Below are positions 42,085 through 50,472 of a DNA stretch of 50,505 nt, in pieces. Below the pieces are notes generated by a model that did no database searches, had not been told where the DNA came from, and worked only from the letters and a program-made list of their open reading frames with translations. Source of the DNA: Nonomuraea cypriaca (GTDB lineage: Bacteria > Actinomycetota > Actinomycetes > Streptosporangiales > Streptosporangiaceae); contig NZ_JADOGI010000056.1 of the NCBI RefSeq assembly GCF_015645445.1, positions 1-50,505 on the forward strand, given 5' to 3'. Numbering within the stretch: the first letter of the stretch is position 1; each line of letters opens with the position of its first letter. The position numbers and the translations under genes were made by a program.

Positions 42085-43380
42085 ATGACCCCTCGCGTCC
42101 GGCGATTCGGCCTGCCCTTGCTCACCGTCTCCGTGCTCGTCCTGGCGACGGCGTGCGGTGGCGGCGGCGGGAGCAGCGCGTCCGAGTCGAGCGCCAAGCC
42201 TGGAGAGAAGATCAAGCTGACCGTCGGCCTCTTCGGCGACTTCGGCTTCAAGCCACTCTACGAGGAATACAAGAAGACCCACCCCGACATCGAGATCGTC
42301 GAGAGCGTCACCCAGTTCAACGACCACCTCAGCAACCTGGTCAAGCGACTGGCCACGAACGCGGGCGCCGGGGACGTCGAAGCGGTCGAGGTCGGCTACA
42401 TCAGCACGTTCACCGCCCAGCCCGCCAAGTTCACCGACCTCAAGCAGTACGGGCTCGACCAGCGGCAGGCCGACTACCTCGACTGGAAGTGGCAGCAGGG
42501 CCTGAGCAAGGACGGCACACAGGTGCTCGGGCTCGGCACCGACGTGGGCGGCCTGGCCATGTGCTACCGCAAGGACCTGTTCGAGAAGGCCGGGCTGCCT
42601 TCGGACCGGACGGAGGTGGCGGCGCTCTGGCCGACGTGGGAGGAGTACATCGCGACCGGCAAGAAGTTCGCCGCGGCGAACGTGGCCGGCGCCAAGTTCA
42701 CGGACTCCCCCGGCGAGATCTTCCGCGCCATGGTCAACCAGGCCCCCATCGGCCTGTACGACACCCAGGACAACGTCATCGCGGACTCGAACCCCGATGT
42801 GAAGAAGGCGTGGGACCTGTCCAACCAGCTCACCCAGGAGGGCCTGACCGCCAAGCTCGCGGCCTTCTCCCCGCCGTGGAACACCGGCTTCGCCAAGGGC
42901 TCGTTCGCCACGATCATCTGTCCGGCCTGGATGACGGGCTTCATCCAGGAACAGGCCAAGGACGCCTCCGGCAAGTGGGACATCGCGACCGTGCCCGGCG
43001 GTTCCGGCAACAGCGGCGGCTCGCACCTGATGGTCCCCAAGCAGAGCAAGCACCCGAAGGAGGCCGCCGAGCTGATCAACTTCCTCACCTCGAAGGACAA
43101 CCAGGCCAGGGTGTTCAAGGAGGAAGGCACGTTCCCGTCGATCCCGGCGCTCTACGAGGACCCGTCGATCCAGAACTTCACCAAGCCCTTCTTCGGCGAC
43201 GCCCCGATCGGCAAGATCTACTCCGACGCCGCCAAGGCGCTCAAGGCACAGCACCTCGGCCCCAAGGAGGGCGACGTCCGGGTCGCCATCGGCAACGGGC
43301 TCGGCCGGGTCGAGCAGGGCAAGCAGACGCCTGACGAGGCGTGGGCGCAGGTGCTCGAGGACGTGGCAAAGATCAAATGA
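42085..43380 (+). CDS. Cello-oligosaccharide-type ABC substrate-binding lipoprotein
   Basis: A 431-residue extracytoplasmic binding protein. Lipobox LATAC (Cys about 24) is followed by a Gly/Ser linker, then IKLTVGLFGDFGFKPLYEEYKKTHPDIEIVESV and MCYRKDLFEKAGLP, the usual group 1 marks. Position in front of two permeases, a GH1 beta-glucosidase and a LacI regulator matches cebEFG-bglC-cebR of streptomycetes, so cellobiose/cellotriose is the likely ligand; other beta-glucosides are possible. GGAGGG stands about 6 nt before the ATG. Transcription is probably controlled by the palindrome at 42035-42054. Confidence 0.9.
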   Translation: MTPRVRRFGLPLLTVSVLVLATACGGGGGSSASESSAKPGEKIKLTVGLFGDFGFKPLYEEYKKTHPDIEIVESVTQFNDHLSNLVKRLATNAGAGDVEAVEVGYISTFTAQPAKFTDLKQYGLDQRQADYLDWKWQQGLSKDGTQVLGLGTDVGGLAMCYRKDLFEKAGLPSDRTEVAALWPTWEEYIATGKKFAAANVAGAKFTDSPGEIFRAMVNQAPIGLYDTQDNVIADSNPDVKKAWDLSNQLTQEGLTAKLAAFSPPWNTGFAKGSFATIICPAWMTGFIQEQAKDASGKWDIATVPGGSGNSGGSHLMVPKQSKHPKEAAELINFLTSKDNQARVFKEEGTFPSIPALYEDPSIQNFTKPFFGDAPIGKIYSDAAKALKAQHLGPKEGDVRVAIGNGLGRVEQGKQTPDEAWAQVLEDVAKIK

Positions 43381-44342
43381 GCACTGTTCCGCTCGCGGTC
43401 ACGCGACGGCGGCGTGGGCGCGGTGTGCGGCACACCCTCGACGTGAGGGTGTCGCCGTACGCCTACGTGGCGCCGTTCTTCCTGCTGTTCTGCGCGTTCG
43501 GGTTGTTCCCGCTGGTCTACACGGCCTGGGTGAGCCTGCACGAGTGGACGCTGCTGTCGGAGACGCAGGAGTTCGTCGGCCTGGCCAACTTCTCGACGCT
43601 GCTCGCCGACGGCTACTTCTGGAACGCCACGTTCAACACCCTGTCCATCGGCGTGCTCTCGACCGTGCCGCAACTCGCGCTGGCCATCTGGCTGGCGCAC
43701 CTGCTCAACCGGCGGCTGCGGTTCCAGACGTTGTTCCGGGTCGCGCTGCTGCTGCCGAACGTCACGAGCGTGGTGGCGGTAGTAGTGATCTTCAGCCAGC
43801 TCTTCGGCCGGGACTTCGGGATGATCAACTGGATCCTGTCGTGGTTCGGCGCCGGGCACGTCGACTGGGCGGCGGGCACCGCGACCTCGCACATCGCCCT
43901 GTCCGTGATGATCATGTGGCGCTGGACCGGCTACAACGCGCTGATCTTCCTGGCCGCCATGCAGGCCGTGCCGCGCGAGCTGTACGAGGCCGCCACCCTC
44001 GACGGGGCGGGCACCTTCACCCAGCTCCGCACGATCACGATCCCGATGATCCGGCCCACGATCATCTTCGTGGTCATCGTCTCGACCATCGGCGCCATGC
44101 AGATCATCGCCGAACCCATGCTGTTCGGGCAGAGCAGCGGCGGCGGGGGCGGCGTCGCGACCGGCGGGCCCGACCGGCAGTTCCAGACCCTCGCGCTGTT
44201 CGTCTACGAGCAGGGCTTCGCGACCTCGGCGTTCGACTTCGGCTACGCCTCGGCCGCGTCCTGGCTGATGTTCGTGGCCGTGGTGATCGTCGCCGGGATC
44301 AACTTCCTGATCAGCCGCAGGATGAAGGGCGGGCTGGTGTGA
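43377..44342 (+). CDS. Sugar ABC transporter permease (CebF-like)
   Basis: A 321-residue permease with a basic N-terminus (TRRRRGRGVRH) and six membrane segments, starting SPYAYVAPFFLLFCAFGLFPLVYTAW. The EAA motif is YEAATLDGAGTFTQLRTITIP. ATG overlaps the binding-protein stop (ATGA), and its own stop overlaps the next GTG, so the three genes are translationally coupled. A short Gly/Ser-rich loop (QSSGGGGGVATGG) lies before the last membrane segments. Confidence 0.92.
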   Translation: MSTVPLAVTRRRRGRGVRHTLDVRVSPYAYVAPFFLLFCAFGLFPLVYTAWVSLHEWTLLSETQEFVGLANFSTLLADGYFWNATFNTLSIGVLSTVPQLALAIWLAHLLNRRLRFQTLFRVALLLPNVTSVVAVVVIFSQLFGRDFGMINWILSWFGAGHVDWAAGTATSHIALSVMIMWRWTGYNALIFLAAMQAVPRELYEAATLDGAGTFTQLRTITIPMIRPTIIFVVIVSTIGAMQIIAEPMLFGQSSGGGGGVATGGPDRQFQTLALFVYEQGFATSAFDFGYASAASWLMFVAVVIVAGINFLISRRMKGGLV

Positions 44343-45142
44343 GGCTGCGCTATCTGACCCTGACCGCGGTGGCGTTCTTCTCCGCGTTCCCGCTCTACTA
44401 CAGCGTCGTGGTGGCCTCCAGGCACAACTCGGCTCTGGCCGAGGTGCCGCCGCCGCTGCTGCCCGGCGGGAACTTCCTCGCCAACGTCTCCAGGGTCTTC
44501 GACACCGTCCCCTTCGGGCTGGCGCTGGTCAACTCGGTCATCGTGGCCGGGTCGATCTCGATCGCGGTGATGTTCTTCTCGACGCTGGCCGGGTTCGCCT
44601 TCGCCAAGCTGAGGTTCAGGGGCAGGAACATCATGCTGGTGATCACCGTCGCGACCATGATGGTCCCGGCGCAGCTCGGCATCATCCCGCTCTACATGCT
44701 CATGGTGAAGCTGGAGTGGACCGGCACCAACTACGCGCTGATCGTGCCGGCGCTGGTCAGCGCGTTCGGCGTGTTCTTCATGACGCAGTACCTCTCGCGC
44801 GCCCTGCCCACCGAACTGCTGGAGGCGGGACGGGTGGACGGGTGCACGACGTGGGGGCTGTTCTGGCACGTCGTGCTGCCCGCGGCCCGGCCGGCGGCGG
44901 CCGTGCTCGGCATGCTGACGTTCATGTCGGCCTGGAACGACTACTTCTGGCCGCTGGTGGTGCTGAACCCGGACAATCCGACCGTCCAGGTGGCGCTGTC
45001 CACGCTCGCCAGCGGGTACGTCAACGACTACGTGCTGGGCCTGGCCGGAACGGCGATCGGCACGCTGCCGCTCGTGGCCGTCTTCGCCCTGTTCGGCAAG
45101 CACATCATCGGCGGAATCATGCAAGGAGCTGTTAAGGGATGA
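44339..45142 (+). CDS. Sugar ABC transporter permease (CebG-like)
   Basis: A 267-residue permease with six membrane segments; EAA motif LLEAGRVDGCTTWGLFWHVVLP. GTG start overlapping the previous stop (GTGA). The N-terminal cytoplasmic stretch is very short (RLRYL), so the first membrane segment begins almost at once. The glucosidase ATG overlaps its stop by 4 bp. No ATPase gene is present, as in ceb operons that use MsiK. Confidence 0.92.
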   Translation: MRLRYLTLTAVAFFSAFPLYYSVVVASRHNSALAEVPPPLLPGGNFLANVSRVFDTVPFGLALVNSVIVAGSISIAVMFFSTLAGFAFAKLRFRGRNIMLVITVATMMVPAQLGIIPLYMLMVKLEWTGTNYALIVPALVSAFGVFFMTQYLSRALPTELLEAGRVDGCTTWGLFWHVVLPAARPAAAVLGMLTFMSAWNDYFWPLVVLNPDNPTVQVALSTLASGYVNDYVLGLAGTAIGTLPLVAVFALFGKHIIGGIMQGAVKG

Positions 45143-46509
45143 TCTTTCCCGAGGACTTCGTCTGGGGTGCCGCGACGGCCTCGTACCAGATCGAGGGGGC
45201 GGTCAAGGAGGACGGGCGGGGCCAGTCGATCTGGGACACCTTCTCCCACACCCCTGGGAACGTGGCGGGCGGCGACACCGGCGACGTGGCCTGCGACCAC
45301 TATCACCGCTACCGGGACGACGTCGGGCTGATGCGCGAGCTGCGGCTCGCGGCCTACCGGTTCTCCATCGCGTGGCCGCGCATCCAGCCCGACGGCGCGG
45401 GCTCGATCAACCCACGCGGCCTGGCGTTCTACGACAAGCTTGTCGACGAACTACTAGCCGCCGAAATTTCGCCTTATGCCACGCTTTATCACTGGGATCT
45501 TCCGCAAGGGCTCGAAGACCTCGGTGGCTGGACCAATCGCGATACGGCCTACCGGTTCGCCGACTACGCGCAGGCCGTACACGACAAGCTCGGGGACCGG
45601 GTCGGCGACTGGGCGACGCTGAACGAGCCGTGGGTGGCGGCGTTCCTCGGCTACGGCAACGGCGTGCACGCGCCGGGGCGGCGCGACCCGGCCGCCGCCC
45701 TGCGCTCCGCGCACCACCTGCTGCTCGGCCACGGGCTGGCGGCGCGGCGGCTGCGCTCGGGCGGCGCGCGCAGCATCATGCTCGTCGTCAACTCCTCGCC
45801 CGTCCTCACCCCCGCCCAGGTCAACGACCCCGCCGCAGTGCCCGGCGAGGCCGACGCGGCCGTCGCCCACCGCATCCACACGTTGCTGACCAGGCAGTTC
45901 CTGGATCCGGCGGTGCATGGGACGTACCCGGCGGAGGTCCTCGACGCGGCGGCGCGCAACGGCGGGACCGGGCACATCCTGGACGGCGATCTCGGGCTGA
46001 TCAACGCGCCGATCGACCTGGTAGGCGTCAACTACTACAACCCGTGCGTGGTCGAGTCCGGTCCCGGCCTGCCCGCCGACGCGGCCTGGCCGGGCTCGGA
46101 GGACGTACGGTTCGCCACGGCGGACGCGCCCACGACCGCGATGGGCTGGCCGATCGTGCCCGACGGCCTGTCCAGGCTGCTCGTACGGCTCTCCCAGGAC
46201 TATCCACGGGTCGGCCTCATGGTCACGGAGAACGGCGCGGCCTTCGAGGACGTCGTGGAGGACGGCCAGGTGCACGACGACCAGCGGGTGGCGTACCTGG
46301 ACGGGCATCTGCGCGAGGTGCACCAGGCCATCGAGGCGGGCGCCGACCTGCGCGGATACCTGGTGTGGTCGCTGCTCGACAACTTCGAGTGGGGGGAGGG
46401 TTACCGGCGGCGGTTCGGGATCGTCCACGTGGACTACGCGACCCAGACCCGGGTGCCCAAGGACAGCGCGCTGTGGTACCGGGACGTGATCAGCAGAAAC
46501 GGCCTGTAG
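45139..46509 (+). CDS. GH1 beta-glucosidase
   Basis: A 456-residue cytoplasmic family 1 glycosidase that splits imported cello-oligosaccharides to glucose. The N-terminus has the PROSITE-type signature FPEDFVWGAATASYQIEGA. Acid/base E163 is in ATLNEPW and nucleophile E363 in MVTENGAA; YHWDLPQGL and WSLLDNFEWGEGYRRRFGIVHVDY are also diagnostic. No signal peptide is present, fitting its place behind an importer. Its start overlaps the permease stop. It corresponds to BglC/BglA of streptomycete ceb operons. Confidence 0.95.
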   Translation: MIFPEDFVWGAATASYQIEGAVKEDGRGQSIWDTFSHTPGNVAGGDTGDVACDHYHRYRDDVGLMRELRLAAYRFSIAWPRIQPDGAGSINPRGLAFYDKLVDELLAAEISPYATLYHWDLPQGLEDLGGWTNRDTAYRFADYAQAVHDKLGDRVGDWATLNEPWVAAFLGYGNGVHAPGRRDPAAALRSAHHLLLGHGLAARRLRSGGARSIMLVVNSSPVLTPAQVNDPAAVPGEADAAVAHRIHTLLTRQFLDPAVHGTYPAEVLDAAARNGGTGHILDGDLGLINAPIDLVGVNYYNPCVVESGPGLPADAAWPGSEDVRFATADAPTTAMGWPIVPDGLSRLLVRLSQDYPRVGLMVTENGAAFEDVVEDGQVHDDQRVAYLDGHLREVHQAIEAGADLRGYLVWSLLDNFEWGEGYRRRFGIVHVDYATQTRVPKDSALWYRDVISRNGL

Positions 46510-46541
46510 ATTTTTTCCGTGCTCTTCCTTTTGGTGCAGTC

Positions 46542-47537
46542 ATGAGACGCCCGACGCTCGAGGCGGTCGCCGCCCGGGCGGGTGTCTCGCGTGCCACCGC
46601 CTCCCGGGTCGTCAACGGGCAGACGACGGTGGCGCCCCACATCCGCGACGCCGTGCAGCGCGCGATCGACGAGTTGGGCTACGTGCCCAACTCGGCCGCG
46701 CGCAGCCTGGTCACCCAGCGCACCGACTCGGTCGCCCTGGTCGTCAGCGAGCCGGGCACCCGGGTGTTCTCCGAGGATCCGCTGTTCTCCACCGCCATCA
46801 GGTCGGCCTCGATGGAGCTGGAAGCGGTCAACAAGCAGGTCGTGCTGATGCTGGCGTCCTCCGCGAAGAGCCACGCCCGGGTGGAGCGTTACATCTCGGG
46901 CGGGCACGTGGACGGCGTCATGCTGATCTCCATGCACGGCGCCGACCCGCTGCCGGTCGCGCTGTCGCGCCTGCGCGTCCCCGTGGTCTCCTACGGGCGG
47001 CCGGCCGTGCCGGTGGACATCCCGTTCGTGGACAACGACAACGTGGGCGGGGCCGAGGCCGGAGTCGGGCACCTGGTGGAGTCCGGGCGGCGCAGGATCG
47101 CCACGATCGCGGGCCCGCAGGACATGATCGCGGGCCAGGACCGGCTGACCGGCTACCGCAACGTGCTGCGCGACTCCGACCGCCGCTCGATCGTCGCGGT
47201 CGGCGACTTCACCCGCGAGTCCGGGGCCGTGGCGATGCGTCAGCTCCTCGGCGACGATCCCGGCCTGGACGCGGTCTTCGTGGCCAACGACCTGATGGCG
47301 GTCGGCGCCCTGCAGGCGTTGCGCCAGGCCGGGCGCCGGGTGCCGGACGACGTGGCCGTGGTGGGCTTCGACGACATCGAGGCGGCGAAATACACCGAGC
47401 CGCCGCTGACCACGCTGCGCCAGCCCGTGGTGGAGCAGGCGGCGGCCATGGTCCAGTTGCTGCTCGGCCTGTTCGAGGGCGGGCCGGCCGATCCGGTGAT
47501 CATGCCGACGGAGTTGGTGATCAGAGACTCGGCCTGA
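46542..47537 (+). CDS. LacI-family repressor (CebR-like)
   Basis: A 331-residue repressor. The HTH and hinge (PTLEAVAARAGVSRATASRVVNGQTTVAPHIRDAVQRAIDELGYVPNSAARSL, residues 4-56) are canonical, followed by the periplasmic-binding-like sensor domain with GVMLISMHGADPL, VDNDNVGGAEAG, VFVANDLMAVGAL and VVGFDDIEAAKY. It most likely binds the GAGCGCTC-core palindrome in front of the operon and is released by cellobiose or a related sugar. It starts 32 bp after the glucosidase stop without an obvious ribosome site; the spacer is T-rich (ATTTTTTCC). Confidence 0.93.
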   Translation: MRRPTLEAVAARAGVSRATASRVVNGQTTVAPHIRDAVQRAIDELGYVPNSAARSLVTQRTDSVALVVSEPGTRVFSEDPLFSTAIRSASMELEAVNKQVVLMLASSAKSHARVERYISGGHVDGVMLISMHGADPLPVALSRLRVPVVSYGRPAVPVDIPFVDNDNVGGAEAGVGHLVESGRRRIATIAGPQDMIAGQDRLTGYRNVLRDSDRRSIVAVGDFTRESGAVAMRQLLGDDPGLDAVFVANDLMAVGALQALRQAGRRVPDDVAVVGFDDIEAAKYTEPPLTTLRQPVVEQAAAMVQLLLGLFEGGPADPVIMPTELVIRDSA

Positions 47538-47617
47538 CTCATTGACAAGTAATCATATTAAACAAGACAGTCGAGGTCGGCATCGTCGCGCCCACCCCTC
47601 CGAAGGGACGCACCCTC

Positions 47618-48868
47618 ATGACGTACCGACGTCGCATCCTCATGGCGTTATGCCTGCTCACCGCCCTCCTCGTGAGTGCAAGCCCGGCTCAGGCGGCCGT
47701 CACGGGGCCGCCCGTGCTCAACGCGCCCGTGTTCAACGACCCCACCGCGGACTCCGGCGTGGCCGGCAGCCCGAGCGCCCAGCAGTCGGCCATCATGGAC
47801 CAGCTGATCAGGCTGATCCAGGCGGCGCCCCAGGGCAGCGAGATCCGCTTCGTCATGTTCGAGTTCGCGCCCGGCGACCGGTCGAGCGAGGTGGCGACGC
47901 AGTTGGTCGCCGCCCACAACCGGGGCGTGCAGGTGAAGGTGATCCTCGACAGCCCGGAGGACAACGGCAACAACGCCACCACCGACACGCTCAAGGCGAC
48001 ACTGGGCACGTCGGAGTCGGCCGGGTCCTGGGTGATCCGCTGTGAGTATCCGAGCGAGTCGGTCAACCGCGGCTGCATCGCCAGGAACTACCTGCACAGC
48101 AAGTTCGCCCTGTTCTCCAGCGTCGTGGTCGGCGGCACCAGCCACGCCAACGTGGTGTTCGTGACCTCGTCGAACCTGAACAACTGGTATCTGTACAACT
48201 CCTTCAACGACGCGTACACGTTCACGGACGCCGGCGTCTACGGGGCGTACCGCACCTACTTCGCTGACCTGCAGGCGGGCCGCCGCAAGGCGGTCAATCC
48301 CGGCTACTACTGGACCTCCCCCACCGGCACCGCGCACCGCGCCACCTTCTTCCCCAAGCGCGCCACCGACTCCGACCCGATCGTGACGATCCTGCGGCTC
48401 ATCGAGTGCAGTTACCAGGACGAGGCCGGCGTCACCCGGCAGACCGACATCCGCTTGGCGCTGACGGCGTTCAACAAGAACCGGGTGGCGATCGCCGACG
48501 AGCTGGTACGGCTGCGCGGCGAGAACTGCTGGGTGGACATCGTCTACTACGAGAACGCCCCGGGCGACGCCAAGAACGTCGACGACACCGTCCGCCAGAC
48601 GCTGGCCAAGACGGTGAACGGCCGCCGCATCCAGGTCACGCCCTGCCGGTTCAGGGTCGGCAGCCGGGACGTGGTGACGCACAACAAGCTCATGATGATC
48701 GACGGCTTCTACGACGACGACATCACTCCCCGGGTCTACACGGGCAGCGCCAATTTCTCGCACATGGAGAACGCGGACGACTCCTTCGTCAGGATCGCCG
48801 GCCGCGACATCCACTCGCAGTACTTGTCCTTCTTCTACCAGGTCCGGACCGCCTGCCAGGGTGGTTAG
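47618..48868 (+). CDS. Secreted phospholipase D-like protein
   Basis: A 416-residue exported protein. The signal peptide (MTYRRRILMALCLLTALLVSASPAQAA) ends near AQA-A. Two PLD-like halves are present. The second has an intact HKD motif THNKLMMID (H355, K357, D362) followed by TGSANFSHMENADDS. The first has H160 and K162 in LHSKFALFS but Ser167 where the Asp should be, followed by TSSNLNNW. Loss of that Asp often spares the catalytic His, so activity is possible. AAGGGA lies 9 nt before the ATG; TTGACA at 47542-47547 may be its -35. Substrate (phospholipid, nucleic acid or other phosphodiester) is unknown. Confidence 0.87.
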   Translation: MTYRRRILMALCLLTALLVSASPAQAAVTGPPVLNAPVFNDPTADSGVAGSPSAQQSAIMDQLIRLIQAAPQGSEIRFVMFEFAPGDRSSEVATQLVAAHNRGVQVKVILDSPEDNGNNATTDTLKATLGTSESAGSWVIRCEYPSESVNRGCIARNYLHSKFALFSSVVVGGTSHANVVFVTSSNLNNWYLYNSFNDAYTFTDAGVYGAYRTYFADLQAGRRKAVNPGYYWTSPTGTAHRATFFPKRATDSDPIVTILRLIECSYQDEAGVTRQTDIRLALTAFNKNRVAIADELVRLRGENCWVDIVYYENAPGDAKNVDDTVRQTLAKTVNGRRIQVTPCRFRVGSRDVVTHNKLMMIDGFYDDDITPRVYTGSANFSHMENADDSFVRIAGRDIHSQYLSFFYQVRTACQGG

Positions 48869-48871
48869 CGT
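48866..48871 (+). promoter_or_regulatory. Leaderless -10 box overlapping a stop codon
   Basis: TAGCGT begins with the TAG stop of the phospholipase D-like gene and ends 6 nt before the GTG of the next gene, the spacing expected for a leaderless transcript. Confidence 0.45.
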
Positions 48872-48877
48872 ACAAGG

Positions 48878-49738
48878 GTGATCTCAACCGGCGCGGCGCT
48901 GAAGGTCGCCGTATCCGTCGCCGAGGAGTACGGCGTGCGGGTGCGGGAGCCGGTGGTTCTCAAGGACTCCTACAACCTGCGGATCCACCTGCGGCCCGCG
49001 CCCGTCGTGGCGCGGGTCCCCACCGTGACGGCGCTCGCCAGGACGCACCCGGGCGAGGCGCTGCGGCGGGAGCTGGCGGTCGTGTCCTTCCTGCACGAGC
49101 TGGGCGCGCCGGTCGCGCCGCCGAGCGACCTGCTGCCCGCCGGGCCGCACCTGCGGGACGGCGTCGCGGTCTCCTTCTGGACCCATGTCGAGCACGACCC
49201 CGATCACCGGGTGACGGCGGACGTGGCCGGGCGCATGCTGGCCGAGCTGCACGACGCGCTACGCGGGTTTCCCGGCACGCTGCCGTATCTCTGGACGCTG
49301 GTGGACGAGCCGGTGCGGCTGATGGAGTCGCTGGCCGGCGAGGTCGAGCCTGGCGTGCTGGCGCGCCTGCGGGACGCGCACGCCGGGCTGGTCACGCGGC
49401 TGAACGGCGGGGCCGCGCAGTGTCTGCACGGTGACGCGCATCCGGGCAACCTGCTCGCAACCCCCGCCGGGCTGTTGTGGAACGACTTCGAGGAGAGCAC
49501 CGCCGGGCCCGTGGGGTGGGATCTGGCGTGCCTGCTGCGTACGACGCGGCTCGACGGCCGGGCGGCCGTGCGGGCCTACGGGGCGAATCCTGATGATCCG
49601 GGGTTGCGGGTGTTCCTGACGGCTCGGGGGTTGCAGGCGGCGTTGTGGATGATGGTCAGGGCGCTGCGGTTTCCGGCCTCGGCGCGGGAGGCACGGGCGG
49701 CGCTGGATCAGTGGCTGGGTGATAATCCTCCACCCTGA
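48878..49738 (+). CDS. Phosphotransferase, APH/choline kinase-like
   Basis: A 286-residue APH-fold protein. Catalytic loop CLHGDAHPGNLL (HxDxxxxN) is complete; the metal-binding motif reads WNDFEES, with Asp-Phe-Glu in place of DxD. VVARVPT may hold the ATP site but has Arg where Lys is usual. GTG start with an apparent leaderless promoter. Not similar enough to any named kinase to assign a substrate. It converges on the carboxymuconolactone-decarboxylase-family gene. Confidence 0.82.
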   Translation: MISTGAALKVAVSVAEEYGVRVREPVVLKDSYNLRIHLRPAPVVARVPTVTALARTHPGEALRRELAVVSFLHELGAPVAPPSDLLPAGPHLRDGVAVSFWTHVEHDPDHRVTADVAGRMLAELHDALRGFPGTLPYLWTLVDEPVRLMESLAGEVEPGVLARLRDAHAGLVTRLNGGAAQCLHGDAHPGNLLATPAGLLWNDFEESTAGPVGWDLACLLRTTRLDGRAAVRAYGANPDDPGLRVFLTARGLQAALWMMVRALRFPASAREARAALDQWLGDNPPP

Positions 49739-49770
49739 GGCAAAGTTTTTCCCTCCGAAGAGGATGTCCT

Positions 49771-49785
49771 TCCACCCAAGGTGGA
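49771..49785. terminator. Hairpin between convergent genes
   Basis: TCCACC-CAA-GGTGGA, a perfect 6-bp stem followed by CGTTTCT on the plus strand, sits in the 52-bp space between the convergent stops at 49738 and 49791. Likely a shared terminator. Confidence 0.5.
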
Positions 49786-49790
49786 CGTTT

Positions 49791-50315
49791 CTACACCCGG
49801 AAGACGCGGAGTTGGAGCGCGAGCGTCGTGTAGTAGCCGACCAGCGTGGTCAGCTCGAAGAGCTCCCGCTCCCCCATCGTCGCGTACTCCTCGTCGGTCA
49901 GGTCGCCCCTCGTCACGAGGGCGCGGGTGACGTTGAGGATCCTGATCTCGGCCGCGGGCAGGTCGGGTGTGGCGCCGTCCCTGAGGACTTGGAGCTGGGC
50001 CTCGGTGAAGCCCAGGTCGCGGGCGATGGACTCGTGGGCCGCCCGCTCGAAGGCGCTGTCGTGGTGGCCCGCCACGACCAGGATCGCCAGCTCACGCGCG
50101 CGGTCGGTCAGCGAGGACCGGTAGCGGACGGCCGCCCCCAGTTCCTGCAGCGGATCACCGAGGGGCGGGCTGAGCAGCATCGCGTTGAACGGGCCGGTGA
50201 GCCCGCCCTCCGAGTCGACCATGAACCGGCCACGCGGGCCTGACGTGATCTTCTCGTAGAGGACTCGGGCCTCGGGACCCAGCTCATGGGGCGGGGTTCT
50301 GCGCAGCCGTACCAT
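49791..50315 (-). CDS. Carboxymuconolactone decarboxylase-family protein
   Basis: A 174-residue all-helical CMD/AhpD-fold protein: FNAMLLSPPLGDPLQELGAAVRYRSSLTDRARELAILVVAGHHDSAFERAAHESIARDLGFTEAQL. It has no cysteine at all, so it lacks the CxxC redox site of AhpD-like alkylhydroperoxidases and is more likely a decarboxylase-type or non-redox member. The ATG at 50315 is chosen because TACGAT (minus strand, 50322-50327) lies 6 nt upstream, giving a leaderless start; the longer frame adds a non-conserved segment. It stands alone. Confidence 0.85.
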   Translation of the reverse strand: MVRLRRTPPHELGPEARVLYEKITSGPRGRFMVDSEGGLTGPFNAMLLSPPLGDPLQELGAAVRYRSSLTDRARELAILVVAGHHDSAFERAAHESIARDLGFTEAQLQVLRDGATPDLPAAEIRILNVTRALVTRGDLTDEEYATMGERELFELTTLVGYYTTLALQLRVFRV

Positions 50316-50350
50316 CCCGTGATCGTAACCGCCCGCGGTGCCACGAGCTC

Positions 50351-50382
50351 GCTCGCCGCAAAACAAAGGCCTCTCCCACGCC
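50351..50382. repeat. Imperfect direct repeat, copy 1
   Basis: GCTCGCCGCAAAACAAAGG followed by CCTCTCCCACGCC. A related 33-bp copy lies at 50473-50505. Most positions agree, with a few substitutions and one 1-bp indel. Confidence 0.7.
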
Positions 50383-50406
50383 TTTATGGGGGTTCGCGGG
50401 GGCGTG

Positions 50407-50460
50407 CCCCCCGCGGGGGGACCTCTGTGGGGCTATGAGCTTGCTCATCGCCCCACAGAG
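50407..50460. repeat. Palindrome and long hairpin at the window end
   Basis: CCCCCCGCGGGGGG (50407-50420) is a perfect 14-bp palindrome. Next to it CTCTGTGGGGC (50423-50433) pairs with GCCCCACAGAG (50450-50460), and inside the loop ATGAGC pairs with GCTCAT, leaving one T/C mismatch and a 2-nt loop. No gene is seen from 50316 to the end of the window. Confidence 0.75.
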
Positions 50461-50472
50461 CGGCGAGCGCCA

